From the NCBI RefSeq assembly GCF_007830735.1, contig NZ_VLLN01000024.1, positions 1 to 56,981 of the forward strand: a stretch of 56,981 bases of DNA. The letters are read 5' to 3'. Shown one piece after another: positions 50,113 through 56,981 of this stretch (position 1 is its first letter; every line of letters begins with the position of its first letter). The stretch comes from Geobacter argillaceus. Lineage in GTDB: Bacteria > Desulfobacterota > Desulfuromonadia > Geobacterales > DSM-12255. A program made the translations under genes and the position numbers. The notes beneath the pieces were generated by a model that had not been told where the DNA came from, made no database searches, and worked only from the letters and a program-made list of their open reading frames with translations.

Positions 50113-50994
50113 ATGCGAAAACTATTTCTTGCCATAGTGCTGACTCTGACCCTGACCAGCCCCGCCGTTGCCGGACTCAACGTGGTTGCCACGCTCCCCT
50201 GGATCGGCAGCATCGCCAAGGAGATCGGCAAAGATAAAATCACCGTGACCACCCTGGTGAAGCCGAGCCAGGACCCCCATTATGTGGAGGCGAAACCGAG
50301 CATGATCCTGGCCGCCCGCAAGGCCGATATCATCATGTACAACGGGTTAGACCTGGAGGTCGGTTATCTCCCCCTGATCATCGAATCGTCGAAAAACTCC
50401 AAGCTCATGCCGGGGCGGTCCGGGAACTTCGACTGCTCCAGGTTCGTCTCCGCCATTGAAAAGCAGGCCAACGTGGAGCGGAGCATGGGGGACGTGCATC
50501 CCCTGGGCAATCCCCATTACCACTTCTCCCCGCACAATATCATCCGGGTCGCGGAAGGGATGACCAATGCCCTGGCAGAACTGGATCGGGCCAATGGCGA
50601 CGCCTACCGGGCCAACTTCAGGGATTTTGCCGCCAGATTCAAGGAAAAGCAGAAACAGTGGCAGAGCCTCAACCTGAAGGGGAAGCGCTACGTGGCCTAC
50701 CATAAGCTGTTCGGCTACCTGGCGCATGAGTACGGCTTTCAGGTCGTCGGCTATCTGGAGCCGAAACCGGGCATCCCACCGTCAGCGGCGCATATCGAGA
50801 AGCTGATCGAAGAAATGAGGCGCCACAAGCCGGACGGCATCCTCGTCACCGAGGCGCATGGTCTGCATGAGGCCGAGTCGCTGGGGGCAAAGACCGGGGT
50901 CAAGGTCATTGTTCTGCCGCAGGATGTGGGCGACATGAAGGGGACTGACGACTGGTTAGCCTTTGTGGATAAGGTTGTATCGTCACTACGATAA
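50113..50994 (+). CDS. ZnuA-like metal-binding ABC receptor
   Basis: A 293-residue periplasmic binding protein of the zinc/manganese cluster 9 (SBP_bac_9) family. The signal peptide is residues 1-20. Metal ligands are visible: H56 (SQDPHYVE), H129, H135 and H137 (DVHPLGNPHYHFSP), H197 (AYHKLF) and probably an acidic residue in the C-terminal QDVGDMKG. It lacks the long His-rich loop of E. coli ZnuA. It delivers metal to the permease encoded 12 bases downstream. Zinc versus manganese cannot be decided here. Confidence 0.87.
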   Translation: MRKLFLAIVLTLTLTSPAVAGLNVVATLPWIGSIAKEIGKDKITVTTLVKPSQDPHYVEAKPSMILAARKADIIMYNGLDLEVGYLPLIIESSKNSKLMPGRSGNFDCSRFVSAIEKQANVERSMGDVHPLGNPHYHFSPHNIIRVAEGMTNALAELDRANGDAYRANFRDFAARFKEKQKQWQSLNLKGKRYVAYHKLFGYLAHEYGFQVVGYLEPKPGIPPSAAHIEKLIEEMRRHKPDGILVTEAHGLHEAESLGAKTGVKVIVLPQDVGDMKGTDDWLAFVDKVVSSLR

Positions 50995-51005
50995 CGGGAG
51001 ATACC

Positions 51006-51809
51006 ATGGAAGCGCTCTCTTTTCTGATCTATCCCTTTCTGGCATGCCTGCTGTTGATACTGATCCACGCCTACTTCGGCATCCACATCCTGCAACGGGG
51101 GATAATCTTCGTCGACCTTGCCCTGGCCCAGTTCATCGGCATCGGCATCGCCCTGTCGTTCGTTCTTGGAGAGGAGAAGGTCTTTCTGCTCTCCCTTGTC
51201 TTCGCTTTCCTGGGGGCGTTCATTCTCTCCCTTTCCAAGCACGCGTCACAGTACGTGAACATCGAGGCGTTCATCGGCGTCCTCTACATCTTCTCCTTCT
51301 CGGCCAGCATCCTGATCCTGGACAAGAGCCCCCATGGGCTGGAGGAGTTCAAGACCATCCTGAACGGCAACATCCTCTGGGTCACCCCGCAACAGCTCCT
51401 CGCGACCCTGGGGCTCTACGCGGCGGTCGGCCTCTTCCACTTTCTGCTGCGCCGGCAGTTCTTCGCTCTGACCTTCGAGGGAAAGGGGAACATCTTCCTG
51501 GAATTCCTCTTCTTTGCAAGCTTTGCCCTGGTCCTCATCAAATCGGTACTCATGGCCGGGATTCTTCAGGTCTTTTCGTTTCTCGTCATTCCGGCCCTGA
51601 TCGGTCGGCTCTTCTTCCGGGAAACGGCAAAGATCCTTCTTACCGGCTGGCTGGTTGGGGTTCTGGTGAGTGTGGTGGGAATATTTCTCTCCTTCAAGCT
51701 GGACATCCCAACGGCACCGGTCATCGTTGCCGGGCTGGCGTTGATGTTTTTTGCGATGCTCGTGGTCAAAATACGTTACGCCAAGAAGGACGTTCAGATA
51801 TCCTCCTGA
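51006..51809 (+). CDS. ZnuB/ABC-3 family metal permease
   Basis: A 267-residue membrane permease of the ABC-3 family with about eight hydrophobic segments. Family traits include HAYFGIHILQRGIIFVDLALAQFIGIG and a conserved internal FSFLVIPALIGRLF. It pairs with the preceding receptor. No ATPase (ZnuC) gene is present in this operon or elsewhere in the window, so the ATPase must be encoded elsewhere or the transporter is incomplete. A terminator follows at once. Confidence 0.87.
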   Translation: MEALSFLIYPFLACLLLILIHAYFGIHILQRGIIFVDLALAQFIGIGIALSFVLGEEKVFLLSLVFAFLGAFILSLSKHASQYVNIEAFIGVLYIFSFSASILILDKSPHGLEEFKTILNGNILWVTPQQLLATLGLYAAVGLFHFLLRRQFFALTFEGKGNIFLEFLFFASFALVLIKSVLMAGILQVFSFLVIPALIGRLFFRETAKILLTGWLVGVLVSVVGIFLSFKLDIPTAPVIVAGLALMFFAMLVVKIRYAKKDVQISS

Positions 51810-51846
51810 TGTTTCACCGAATTGAGAATTGCACGGTTTGGTTTGG

Positions 51847-51876
51847 GTCGCTCTCCTCACGGGGAGCGACTTTTTT
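51847..51876 (+). terminator. Rho-independent terminator after the metal permease
   Basis: GTCGCTCTCC (51847-51856) pairs with GGGGAGCGAC (51861-51870), with one G-T pair, loop TCAC, followed by six T residues. Confidence 0.85.
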
Positions 51877-51901
51877 GAAGTCTTGTGGGAATCATTGCTG
51901 A

Positions 51902-51930
51902 GTAGCTGCTGAACGTGTAGCTGCTGAACG
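51902..51930. repeat. Tandem 15-base repeat
   Basis: GTAGCTGCTGAACG occurs at 51902-51915 and again at 51917-51930. It sits just upstream of the PHO-box promoter of the PHP-glycosyltransferase gene and could be slippage-derived. Confidence 0.6.
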
Positions 51931-51948
51931 AATTGAGTTTCAACGCAA

Positions 51949-51993
51949 AATTCACAACACCTTAACCTGCCTGTAATGCTCCGCTGCTATGAT
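51949..51993 (+). promoter_or_regulatory. PHO-box promoter for the PHP-glycosyltransferase gene
   Basis: Three boxes in 11-base register: AATTCAC (51949), CCTTAAC (51960), CTGTAAT (51971-51977). Exactly ten bases later comes TATGAT (51988-51993), five of six bases of the ideal -10. The ATG is at 52002, so the leader is only a few bases long. Confidence 0.75.
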
Positions 51994-52001
51994 GTACTTC
52001 C

Positions 52002-54413
52002 ATGAAAGCATACAGAGCAGACCTTCATGTCCATTCCAGCCATTCCAACAAGCCCACCTACTGGGCCATGCGCAAGTTCAACTGCCCCGAGAGCTATACC
52101 TCGCCCCACCACCTCTATCGGATTGCCCGTGAACGTGGCATGGACTTCGTCACCATTACCGATCACAACTCCATCAACGGGGCGCTGGAAATCGCCCACC
52201 TGCCGCAGACGTTCATCAGTGCGGAGATCACGGCCCATTTCCCGGAAAACGGCTGCAAGACCCATGTGGTTGTCCTGAACATCTCCGAGACCCAGTTTCG
52301 GGAGATCATGCGGGCTCGGAAGAATGTCTACGATCTGGTCACCTATCTCCAGAAGGAAGAGATCGCCCACTTCCTGGCCCATCCGCTCTACGCCCAGAAC
52401 GACAAACTGACCGTTGAAATCATTGAAAAAAGCCTGCTCCTCTTCACCACCATCGAGGTGAAGAACGGCTGCCGTGCCCGCCGTTTCAACGACTTCACGA
52501 AGCAGTTGGTTGCGTCGCTTGACCAGGAGACGATCGAACGGCTGGCCGACAAGCACGACCTCCAGCCCTATGGGGTCTACCCCTGGGTCAAGGGGATGGT
52601 CGGCGGCTCCGACGACCATGGCGGCCTGTTCATAGCAAAGGCATATACGGTCGCCAGCCGGGGGGCATCGGTCAGTGACTTCATTGGTGCCGTGCTGGAG
52701 GGTAAGAGTACGGCAGATGGGGATGACGGCGGGCCGTTGACCATGGCCCATAGTATGTACGGTATCGCTCACAGCTTTTACAAGGAGCGTTTCGGCGACC
52801 GGCGCCGCAGTTCGACGCCGTTCGTCAGCGCGCTTCTGGACCGATTCTTCAATGTCGGAACCGATACCATGTCCCTTATCGACAAGGTCAGGCTCTTCAT
52901 CCGGAAGAATCTCCCCGCCTCCCGCAGCGCGACCGACCGGAGCTTCGAGGATATCCTCGACAGCGAGGCGAGAGAGCTCCTGAACGATGCGGCCTTTCTG
53001 GACGGCATCAGGCATGCCGACCAGAACCGGAAGATCTTCGCCGTGACGAGCCGGCTGGCAAACCGCATCCTCTACGTCTATGCCAAGCGCTTCATGTCCC
53101 TGCCGCTGAATGCCGGCTTCTTCGACTACCTCAACACCGTCGGCACCATCGGCCTGGTACACCTCTTGATCTCCCCTTACTACCTCGCCTTCCACCACCA
53201 GCACAAGAGCAAGGAGCTGATCCAGGAGCTCGCAGAGCGCCTCCCCGATGCGGCCCCCCGGAAGGCGACGGAGAAGATAGCCCTATTCACCGATACCCTG
53301 GACGAGATCAACGGTGTGGCGATCACCATCCGGCGACTGATCAATACCGCCCGGGACCGCGGTGTCAAGTTAACGGTGGTAACCTCCGGCACCGGTCCGG
53401 ATGAAGGGGGGGAAGGGGTCAGGAAGTTCGAGGCGGTTGGAGACTTTGTGCTCCCCGAATACCCCGAGTTGAAGCTGAGCTTTCCCCCGATACTCGATGT
53501 CATGGACTTCATCGAGCGCGAGGAGATCACCCGCATCCACGTCAGCACGCCGGGGACGGTGGGGCTCTTGGGCCTTTTGATCGGCCGAATGATGGATATT
53601 CCGGTGGCCGGCACCTACCACACCGATATTCCCCAGTACGTCCGGAGCCTCACCGACGACGAATTCCTGGAACAGGCCGCCTGGAGCTACATGATCTGGT
53701 TCTACAACCAGATGGAAGAGGTCATGGTCCCTTCGTCGGGAACCCGGGAACAGCTGCTGTCGCACGGCCTGCCGGCGGACAAGATGCAGCCCCTCCCCCG
53801 CTGGGTGGATACGGACCTGTTCACGCCGGCCAGGAAAACGCCCCGCTACTGGGAGGGACGCGGCGTCAACGGTGCCACCAAGCTCCTGTATGTCGGAAGG
53901 GTCTCGCGGGAAAAATCACTCGAACTGCTCGCCGAATCGTTCCGGGAACTCGTGAACAACAACGCGGACCTGTCTCTCATAATCATCGGCGACGGTCCGT
54001 ACCGCGAGGAGATGGAGACGCTCCTGGCCGGCCTTCCCGTGCACTTCACCGGCTTCATGCAGGGCGAAGAGCTGCAGCGGGCGTATGCCTCGGCCGATCT
54101 CTTTGTCTTCCCCAGCGCCACCGACACCTTCGGTAACGTGGTCCTGGAGGCGCAGGCCTCCGGCCTGCCGGTCATCGTCTCCGATGCCGGCGGCCCCAGG
54201 GAGTTGATGGTGGACGGAGAGACCGGGGTGGTGTTTCAGGCGGGTGACCGGGAAAGCCTGGTTAGGTCGATAGCCGGAGTGGCGGCGGACCGGGGCCTGC
54301 TTGATCAAATGGGGAGAAACGCCCGCTTATTCACCGAGCAGAAAGCGCCGGACAGCGCCGAAACCTACAGCACCATTCTCACGAGCAGACAACCGCTGGC
54401 CGGGGCCGCGTGA
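52002..54413 (+). CDS. PHP-domain / glycosyltransferase family 4 fusion
   Basis: An 803-residue fusion. The N-terminal half is a PHP metallophosphoesterase: DLHVHSSHS (H9, H11), TDHNS (H58), HFLAHPLY, and GSDDHGG. A linker region (about 280-420) leads to a GT4 glycosyltransferase: LFTDTLDEINGVAITIRRL, VSTPGTVGLLGL, TYHTDIPQYV, LLYVGRVSREKSLELLAESF and SATDTFGNVVLEAQASGLPVI. This is the MgtA/SqdX-like group that often glycosylates diacylglycerol. A nearly leaderless start follows a strong PHO-box promoter. I infer a role in making phosphate-free glycolipid, with the PHP domain removing a phosphate group; substrates are unknown. Confidence 0.85.
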   Translation: MKAYRADLHVHSSHSNKPTYWAMRKFNCPESYTSPHHLYRIARERGMDFVTITDHNSINGALEIAHLPQTFISAEITAHFPENGCKTHVVVLNISETQFREIMRARKNVYDLVTYLQKEEIAHFLAHPLYAQNDKLTVEIIEKSLLLFTTIEVKNGCRARRFNDFTKQLVASLDQETIERLADKHDLQPYGVYPWVKGMVGGSDDHGGLFIAKAYTVASRGASVSDFIGAVLEGKSTADGDDGGPLTMAHSMYGIAHSFYKERFGDRRRSSTPFVSALLDRFFNVGTDTMSLIDKVRLFIRKNLPASRSATDRSFEDILDSEARELLNDAAFLDGIRHADQNRKIFAVTSRLANRILYVYAKRFMSLPLNAGFFDYLNTVGTIGLVHLLISPYYLAFHHQHKSKELIQELAERLPDAAPRKATEKIALFTDTLDEINGVAITIRRLINTARDRGVKLTVVTSGTGPDEGGEGVRKFEAVGDFVLPEYPELKLSFPPILDVMDFIEREEITRIHVSTPGTVGLLGLLIGRMMDIPVAGTYHTDIPQYVRSLTDDEFLEQAAWSYMIWFYNQMEEVMVPSSGTREQLLSHGLPADKMQPLPRWVDTDLFTPARKTPRYWEGRGVNGATKLLYVGRVSREKSLELLAESFRELVNNNADLSLIIIGDGPYREEMETLLAGLPVHFTGFMQGEELQRAYASADLFVFPSATDTFGNVVLEAQASGLPVIVSDAGGPRELMVDGETGVVFQAGDRESLVRSIAGVAADRGLLDQMGRNARLFTEQKAPDSAETYSTILTSRQPLAGAA

Positions 54414-54429
54414 TAAACAGCCGAGACAT

Positions 54430-54597
54430 TCAGGCCAGCATGGTTTCCAGTTCATCCAGAATCACGAGCGTGACCTTGGGAAGGGTATCGGTCACCGGAT
54501 AACTTTTCGGAATCTCACGCGTTGTGAACGCCTCTTCTTCAACCTCAAACACCTCGCAAAGCCGGTTGAGCATTCTCTTGCCGATGCCGCGGCCGTT
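54430..54597 (-). pseudogene. Remnant of a truncated gene
   Basis: Reading the minus strand, an open frame of 55 codons ends at TGA 54430-54432 and begins directly after a stop. It contains GRGIGKRMLNRLCEVFEVEE and TLPKVTLVILDELETML. I do not recognise the protein. It lies in the 385-base gap between the PHP-glycosyltransferase gene and an IS1-like fragment, which otherwise shows nothing. Confidence 0.35.
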
Positions 54598-54798
54598 TTA
54601 AATGGCAGCGATATAACCTCTTGTCGTCCCTGTCAACTCCTCCATTTGGTCCTGAATCCAGCTCCGCCTTATACGTATTTCCCTGAATTGTTGCCCACTC
54701 AGCCGGTTTATGCCTTTTTTGTCAGTGCACTTATCTGTGAAGTTTGGCCTCCAAGAGCTTTATAAAAAGCATGATGAATGTGTGGTGATGTCCCCATA

Positions 54799-55425
54799 TC
54801 ATTGACATAGTGATGGGTAAGCCAGCAGTTCAGAAAACGTCCACCGATGATCCGTCACGCTTGCGGCCATAGCCGGGGTCTTAGGCCGGAAAATACGATC
54901 CTCGCCGCGACTGAGCGTTTCGTGGGGTCGGATCAAATTGTAGCAGGCCACGCAGATGGCGAACTTGGCCTTCAACCAGTCTATTGAACGGGCGACCGTT
55001 GGTGCCTTGCGCGCCAGATGGGCATCCCACAATCGCCAGTCCAGATTGGAACGTTCGATATATGCGGTGTTGATCGTCTGACTTGGTGAATCCTCCAATC
55101 GCGCGAGAACTTGCTGTTCGCTCCCGTAGATCACCTTGCGTTCGACCTTGATCACCCGCGCACCCTGGCGTGTCTTATGAACCGTGGCATAATCCAGATC
55201 CGAATCAATGACTCTCTCTGGATTCCGAGGTCGTCCCGGCTTACCCGTCGGCACTGGCGGAACTAGTTCGTGAAACAGCTCACCCAGTACAGTGCCGTAA
55301 TGGGGCAGTTCATCAGAGACAAACAAGGGCTTGCCTTGACAGCGAGCGGTCAAATCCTTCAGCATCTGCCGGGCATCGTCCAATCCGCGTCCGCCAACCC
55401 AGAACCTGACTCCGTGACGGCAAAT
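54799..55425 (-). pseudogene. IS1-like transposase, 5' truncated
   Basis: About 205 residues corresponding to the C-terminal half of an IS1-type DDE transposase: VGGRGLDDARQMLKDLTARCQGKPLF, SDELPHY, then NTAYIERSNLDWRLWDAHLARK (glutamate in ERxN), ACYNLIRPHETLS and RTPAM-like KTPAMAASVTDHRWTFSELL. An in-frame stop at 55426 and a change of sequence context show that the N-terminal half is gone. A small inverted repeat GGCAAATT/AATTTGCC (55419-55445) marks the break. It is inactive by itself. Confidence 0.75.
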
Positions 55426-55433
55426 TCAGCAAT

Positions 55434-55739
55434 TTGAAATTTGCCAGCTGTAGATCAGCGGTCAAGGAGATCGTGCGGGGAAGTGCGAATCCGGAGCACA
55501 AACTCTTTCGGATTCGGGAGGAGATCCATGACCTGTGCGAGCGGGCAAAGTTCGCCCGCTCTTCCGGGGACGAGATCATGGAACTGAAGCAGTGGCTGGG
55601 CACCAAGGTCCGGGGGCTGGCGGGAAACAACCGGGAGTTAAAGAAGCTGCCCAACGAGCTCGTCTACCAGTGGCACCAGCACCTCGACAGCAACCGTCAT
55701 CAGCCGTATCCGAACTTTTCTTCGACCCAAGAACCATAA
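55434..55739 (+). CDS. Hypothetical protein, possibly 5' truncated
   Basis: A frame of 101 residues I do not recognise. It is strongly helical and charged (EHKLFRIREEIHDLCERAKFARSSGDEIMELKQWLGTKV; ELKKLPNELVYQWHQHLDSN). The frame is open upstream to 55410 and no ribosome site precedes the first TTG, so the start was probably lost when the IS1-like fragment was placed beside it. The next gene follows after 51 bases in the same direction. Confidence 0.4.
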   Translation: MKFASCRSAVKEIVRGSANPEHKLFRIREEIHDLCERAKFARSSGDEIMELKQWLGTKVRGLAGNNRELKKLPNELVYQWHQHLDSNRHQPYPNFSSTQEP

Positions 55740-55790
55740 CCGAGGAGGTCTATCTGACCTTCTTCAGTCCTTACAGAGAGGAGCAATGAC

Positions 55791-56243
55791 ATGAGCACAA
55801 CAGTCCACAGAAAAGACATGACATCAGCCGACTTCACATTACTGGCAAAGTTCTCGCGCGCCTTGGTCAATTCGACGGCATTGTTTGGCAAACAGATGGT
55901 GCATGAGCTTCCAGTCGATTACATGCAACTGCCCGTGTGGAGGAAGACAGCCGATGGGTGGCAGGTTGCCGGCGTAAGAGCGTTCCATAGCGAGAGAATC
56001 GGCATTTCCGTGAACGACTTCCGGAGGATCTGTCGCTATCTCCAGGAAAAGGAATCGATTGTCGTAGGCGTGCTTTTCCGCCTGTCAATGATCGATGTTC
56101 TCACGTATTCGGAAACCACCGGCAAAAAGGAACTCCGCCAGCGCTTCCCGGATCTTACCAAGCCCATAATTAATGGCGTGTGCTCCTGGGTCGATGACGG
56201 TTTCGTCCTCGAAAAGCGCCGGGCGTTGGGTGCATTCAAGTAG
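55791..56243 (+). CDS. Hypothetical protein, 150 residues
   Basis: A 150-residue cytosolic protein I do not recognise. It has the core LPVWRKTADGWQVAGVRAFHSERIGISVNDFRRICRYLQEKESIVVGVLF and ends DDGFVLEKRRALGAFK. GAGAGGAG is close before the ATG, supporting translation. It follows the preceding small frame and lies in an accessory region between two IS remnants. Confidence 0.55.
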   Translation: MSTTVHRKDMTSADFTLLAKFSRALVNSTALFGKQMVHELPVDYMQLPVWRKTADGWQVAGVRAFHSERIGISVNDFRRICRYLQEKESIVVGVLFRLSMIDVLTYSETTGKKELRQRFPDLTKPIINGVCSWVDDGFVLEKRRALGAFK

Positions 56244-56271
56244 GCATGGCAAGCTGAAATCAAACAACAAC

Positions 56272-56308
56272 TTTCCATGCCTGCCGTCAAGGATGGCAGG
56301 CATGGAAA
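56272..56308. repeat. Perfect 14-bp palindrome
   Basis: TTTCCATGCCTGCC (56272-56285) and GGCAGGCATGGAAA (56295-56308) are perfect inverted repeats around a nine-base loop. It is followed by an A-run rather than T, so it is not a normal terminator on the plus strand. It lies just after the stop of the 150-residue gene. Confidence 0.7.
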
Positions 56309-56352
56309 AACTATGACCAGCGAGACACAGATAACCTTGGTTGCTGTCCCGA

Positions 56353-56650
56353 TCAAAGAGAGAGTAGATCGGCAATTTCGATCACCCTGTATGGTCGAGG
56401 TTACGTATGAGCGTAACAGATGAAGAACATTTCGAAGCTTTGCTTGTTCCTCCGTTACCAGTGTTCCTCCAAAAACCTTGGCACAGGCAATTACAAAAGG
56501 GTCAGCAACCGGCCATCCGTTTAATCGTTGCTTATCTCCTATGAGCTTGTGAAAGTGGGGAATCGAAAATATTTCGGCAACGAATTTCATTTCTACTATT
56601 GTTGGTGTTAGAAAAAGGTCTTTTCGAGGCTTCAGCCATTTATTGTCCGA
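56353..56650 (-). pseudogene. PIN-domain (DUF4411-like) gene remnant
   Basis: Reading the minus strand from 56650: DLFLTPTIVEMKFVAEIFSIPHF, then NGWPVADPFVIACAKVFGGTLVTEEQ. This is the conserved core of DUF4411/VapC-like PIN nucleases (PVADPFVIA and VTEE). After VTEEQ the frame is lost, but another frame gives VIEIADLLSL and a stop at 56353-56355. The upstream part is missing at a stop next to the IS200-type left end. It is a broken toxin-like gene, perhaps cut by that element. Confidence 0.65.
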
Positions 56651-56981
56651 CTATGGGAGAAAAACCCTCGCCTTCAGGCGAAAACTTCAGTTAAACTCGC
56701 TGGATGGAACACTATCGAACATCATCGCATACACGGTTTGACCTAAAGTGCCATTTTGTGTGGATCACCAAGTATCGGAAGCCTGTATTACGAGGAGAAG
56801 TGGGCACTCGGCTTCGAGAGTTGGTGGTAGAAGTCTGCAAGACTAATGATGTAGAAATCTTGCAGGGTCATATATCAAAGGATCACGTGCATCTGTTCGT
56901 GTCTGTACCACCCCATCTGGCCCCGAGTAAGCTGATGCAGTACATAAAGGGCAAAACGTCTCGCAAGTTGATGATGGAGTT
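56651..56981 (+). mobile_element. IS200/IS605-family element, left end, partial
   Basis: The hairpin TCGCC (56668-56672) / GGCGA (56677-56681) with loop TTCA lies 22 bases before a TnpA start, as in the left end of IS200/IS605 elements. The right end is outside the window. The exact left boundary is uncertain. Confidence 0.7.
56704..56981 (+). CDS. tnpA: IS200/IS605 TnpA transposase, partial
   Basis: The first 92 codons of a Y1-type HUH transposase, cut by the window end. It begins MEHYRTSSHTRFDLKCHFVW, followed by ITKYRKPVLRG. The HUH motif is DHVHLFVSVPP, and KLMQYIKGKTSRKLM matches the family helix. The catalytic Tyr lies beyond the window. It transposes single-stranded DNA via hairpin ends. 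Confidence 0.88.
   Translation, partial: MEHYRTSSHTRFDLKCHFVWITKYRKPVLRGEVGTRLRELVVEVCKTNDVEILQGHISKDHVHLFVSVPPHLAPSKLMQYIKGKTSRKLMME

Noticed and set aside
51987-53204. 405-codon frame opposite the PHP-glycosyltransferase gene
   Set aside because: The plus strand has unmistakable PHP and GT4 motifs; the minus frame shows none.
1-56981. CRISPR arrays, rRNA genes and complete tRNA genes
   Set aside because: No regularly spaced direct repeats, no rRNA-like sequence and only one tRNA 3' fragment were seen.

Overview
The window looks like chromosome of a Geobacteraceae-type member of the Desulfuromonadales (Geobacter/Geotalea-like). The reasons are high-GC coding DNA, many exported lipoproteins and a c-type cytochrome, PEP-CTERM proteins, a paired set of phosphate/polyphosphate genes, PstC and PstA with very large periplasmic N-terminal domains, and a characteristic palindromic intergenic repeat. 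This assignment is inferred from gene content, not from a search.

Layout. 1-4150 is accessory DNA: an IS4-family element whose outer end coincides with the window start, an antitoxin with a 5'-truncated HigB/RelE-like toxin, a frameshifted ftsZ fragment, a DUF4143-type ATPase and a tRNA 3' fragment with its own terminator (a likely attachment-site scar). 4.3-8.9 kb holds exported proteins: a PEP-CTERM-like protein, a SUMF1/FGE-fold protein, an FN3-rich lipoprotein and a mono-haem cytochrome lipoprotein with a decayed copy of its tail downstream. 8.9-12.2 kb encodes polyphosphate:AMP phosphotransferase and a SulP transporter. 12.5-17 kb holds a PEP-CTERM protein, a histidine kinase/response regulator pair, a CheY-like regulator and a thioredoxin-fold protein.

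17-54.4 kb is dominated by phosphate biology. On the minus strand lies zinc ribbon - SixA - two thymidylate-kinase-like proteins - CHAD - Ppx. On the plus strand lies an operon of an 813-residue unknown, phosphatidylserine decarboxylase and an Lgt-family membrane protein. Then come ParA and a small partner, an alpha/beta hydrolase and M28 peptidase, a CBS-domain histidine kinase with its regulator, GH3 plus a hydrolase, phoB-phoR, pstS-pstC-pstA-pstB-phoU, a DUF2062 protein, exported proteins, a zinc-type ABC uptake operon without its ATPase, and a PHP-glycosyltransferase fusion.

The main observation is a recurrent promoter architecture: two or more 7-base boxes resembling TTGTAAC repeated every 11 bases, followed exactly 10 bases later by a -10-like hexamer. 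It precedes phoB, pstS, the zinc-ribbon/SixA/ppx operon, the 813-residue/psd operon, the GH3 operon, the DUF2062 gene and the PHP-glycosyltransferase gene. This is what PHO boxes look like. It suggests one PhoB regulon combining phosphate uptake, polyphosphate turnover and what may be an undescribed membrane-lipid remodelling pathway.

54.4 kb to the end is again accessory and decayed: an IS1-like transposase fragment, two unrecognised small genes, a broken PIN-domain gene and the start of an IS200/IS605 element running off the window.
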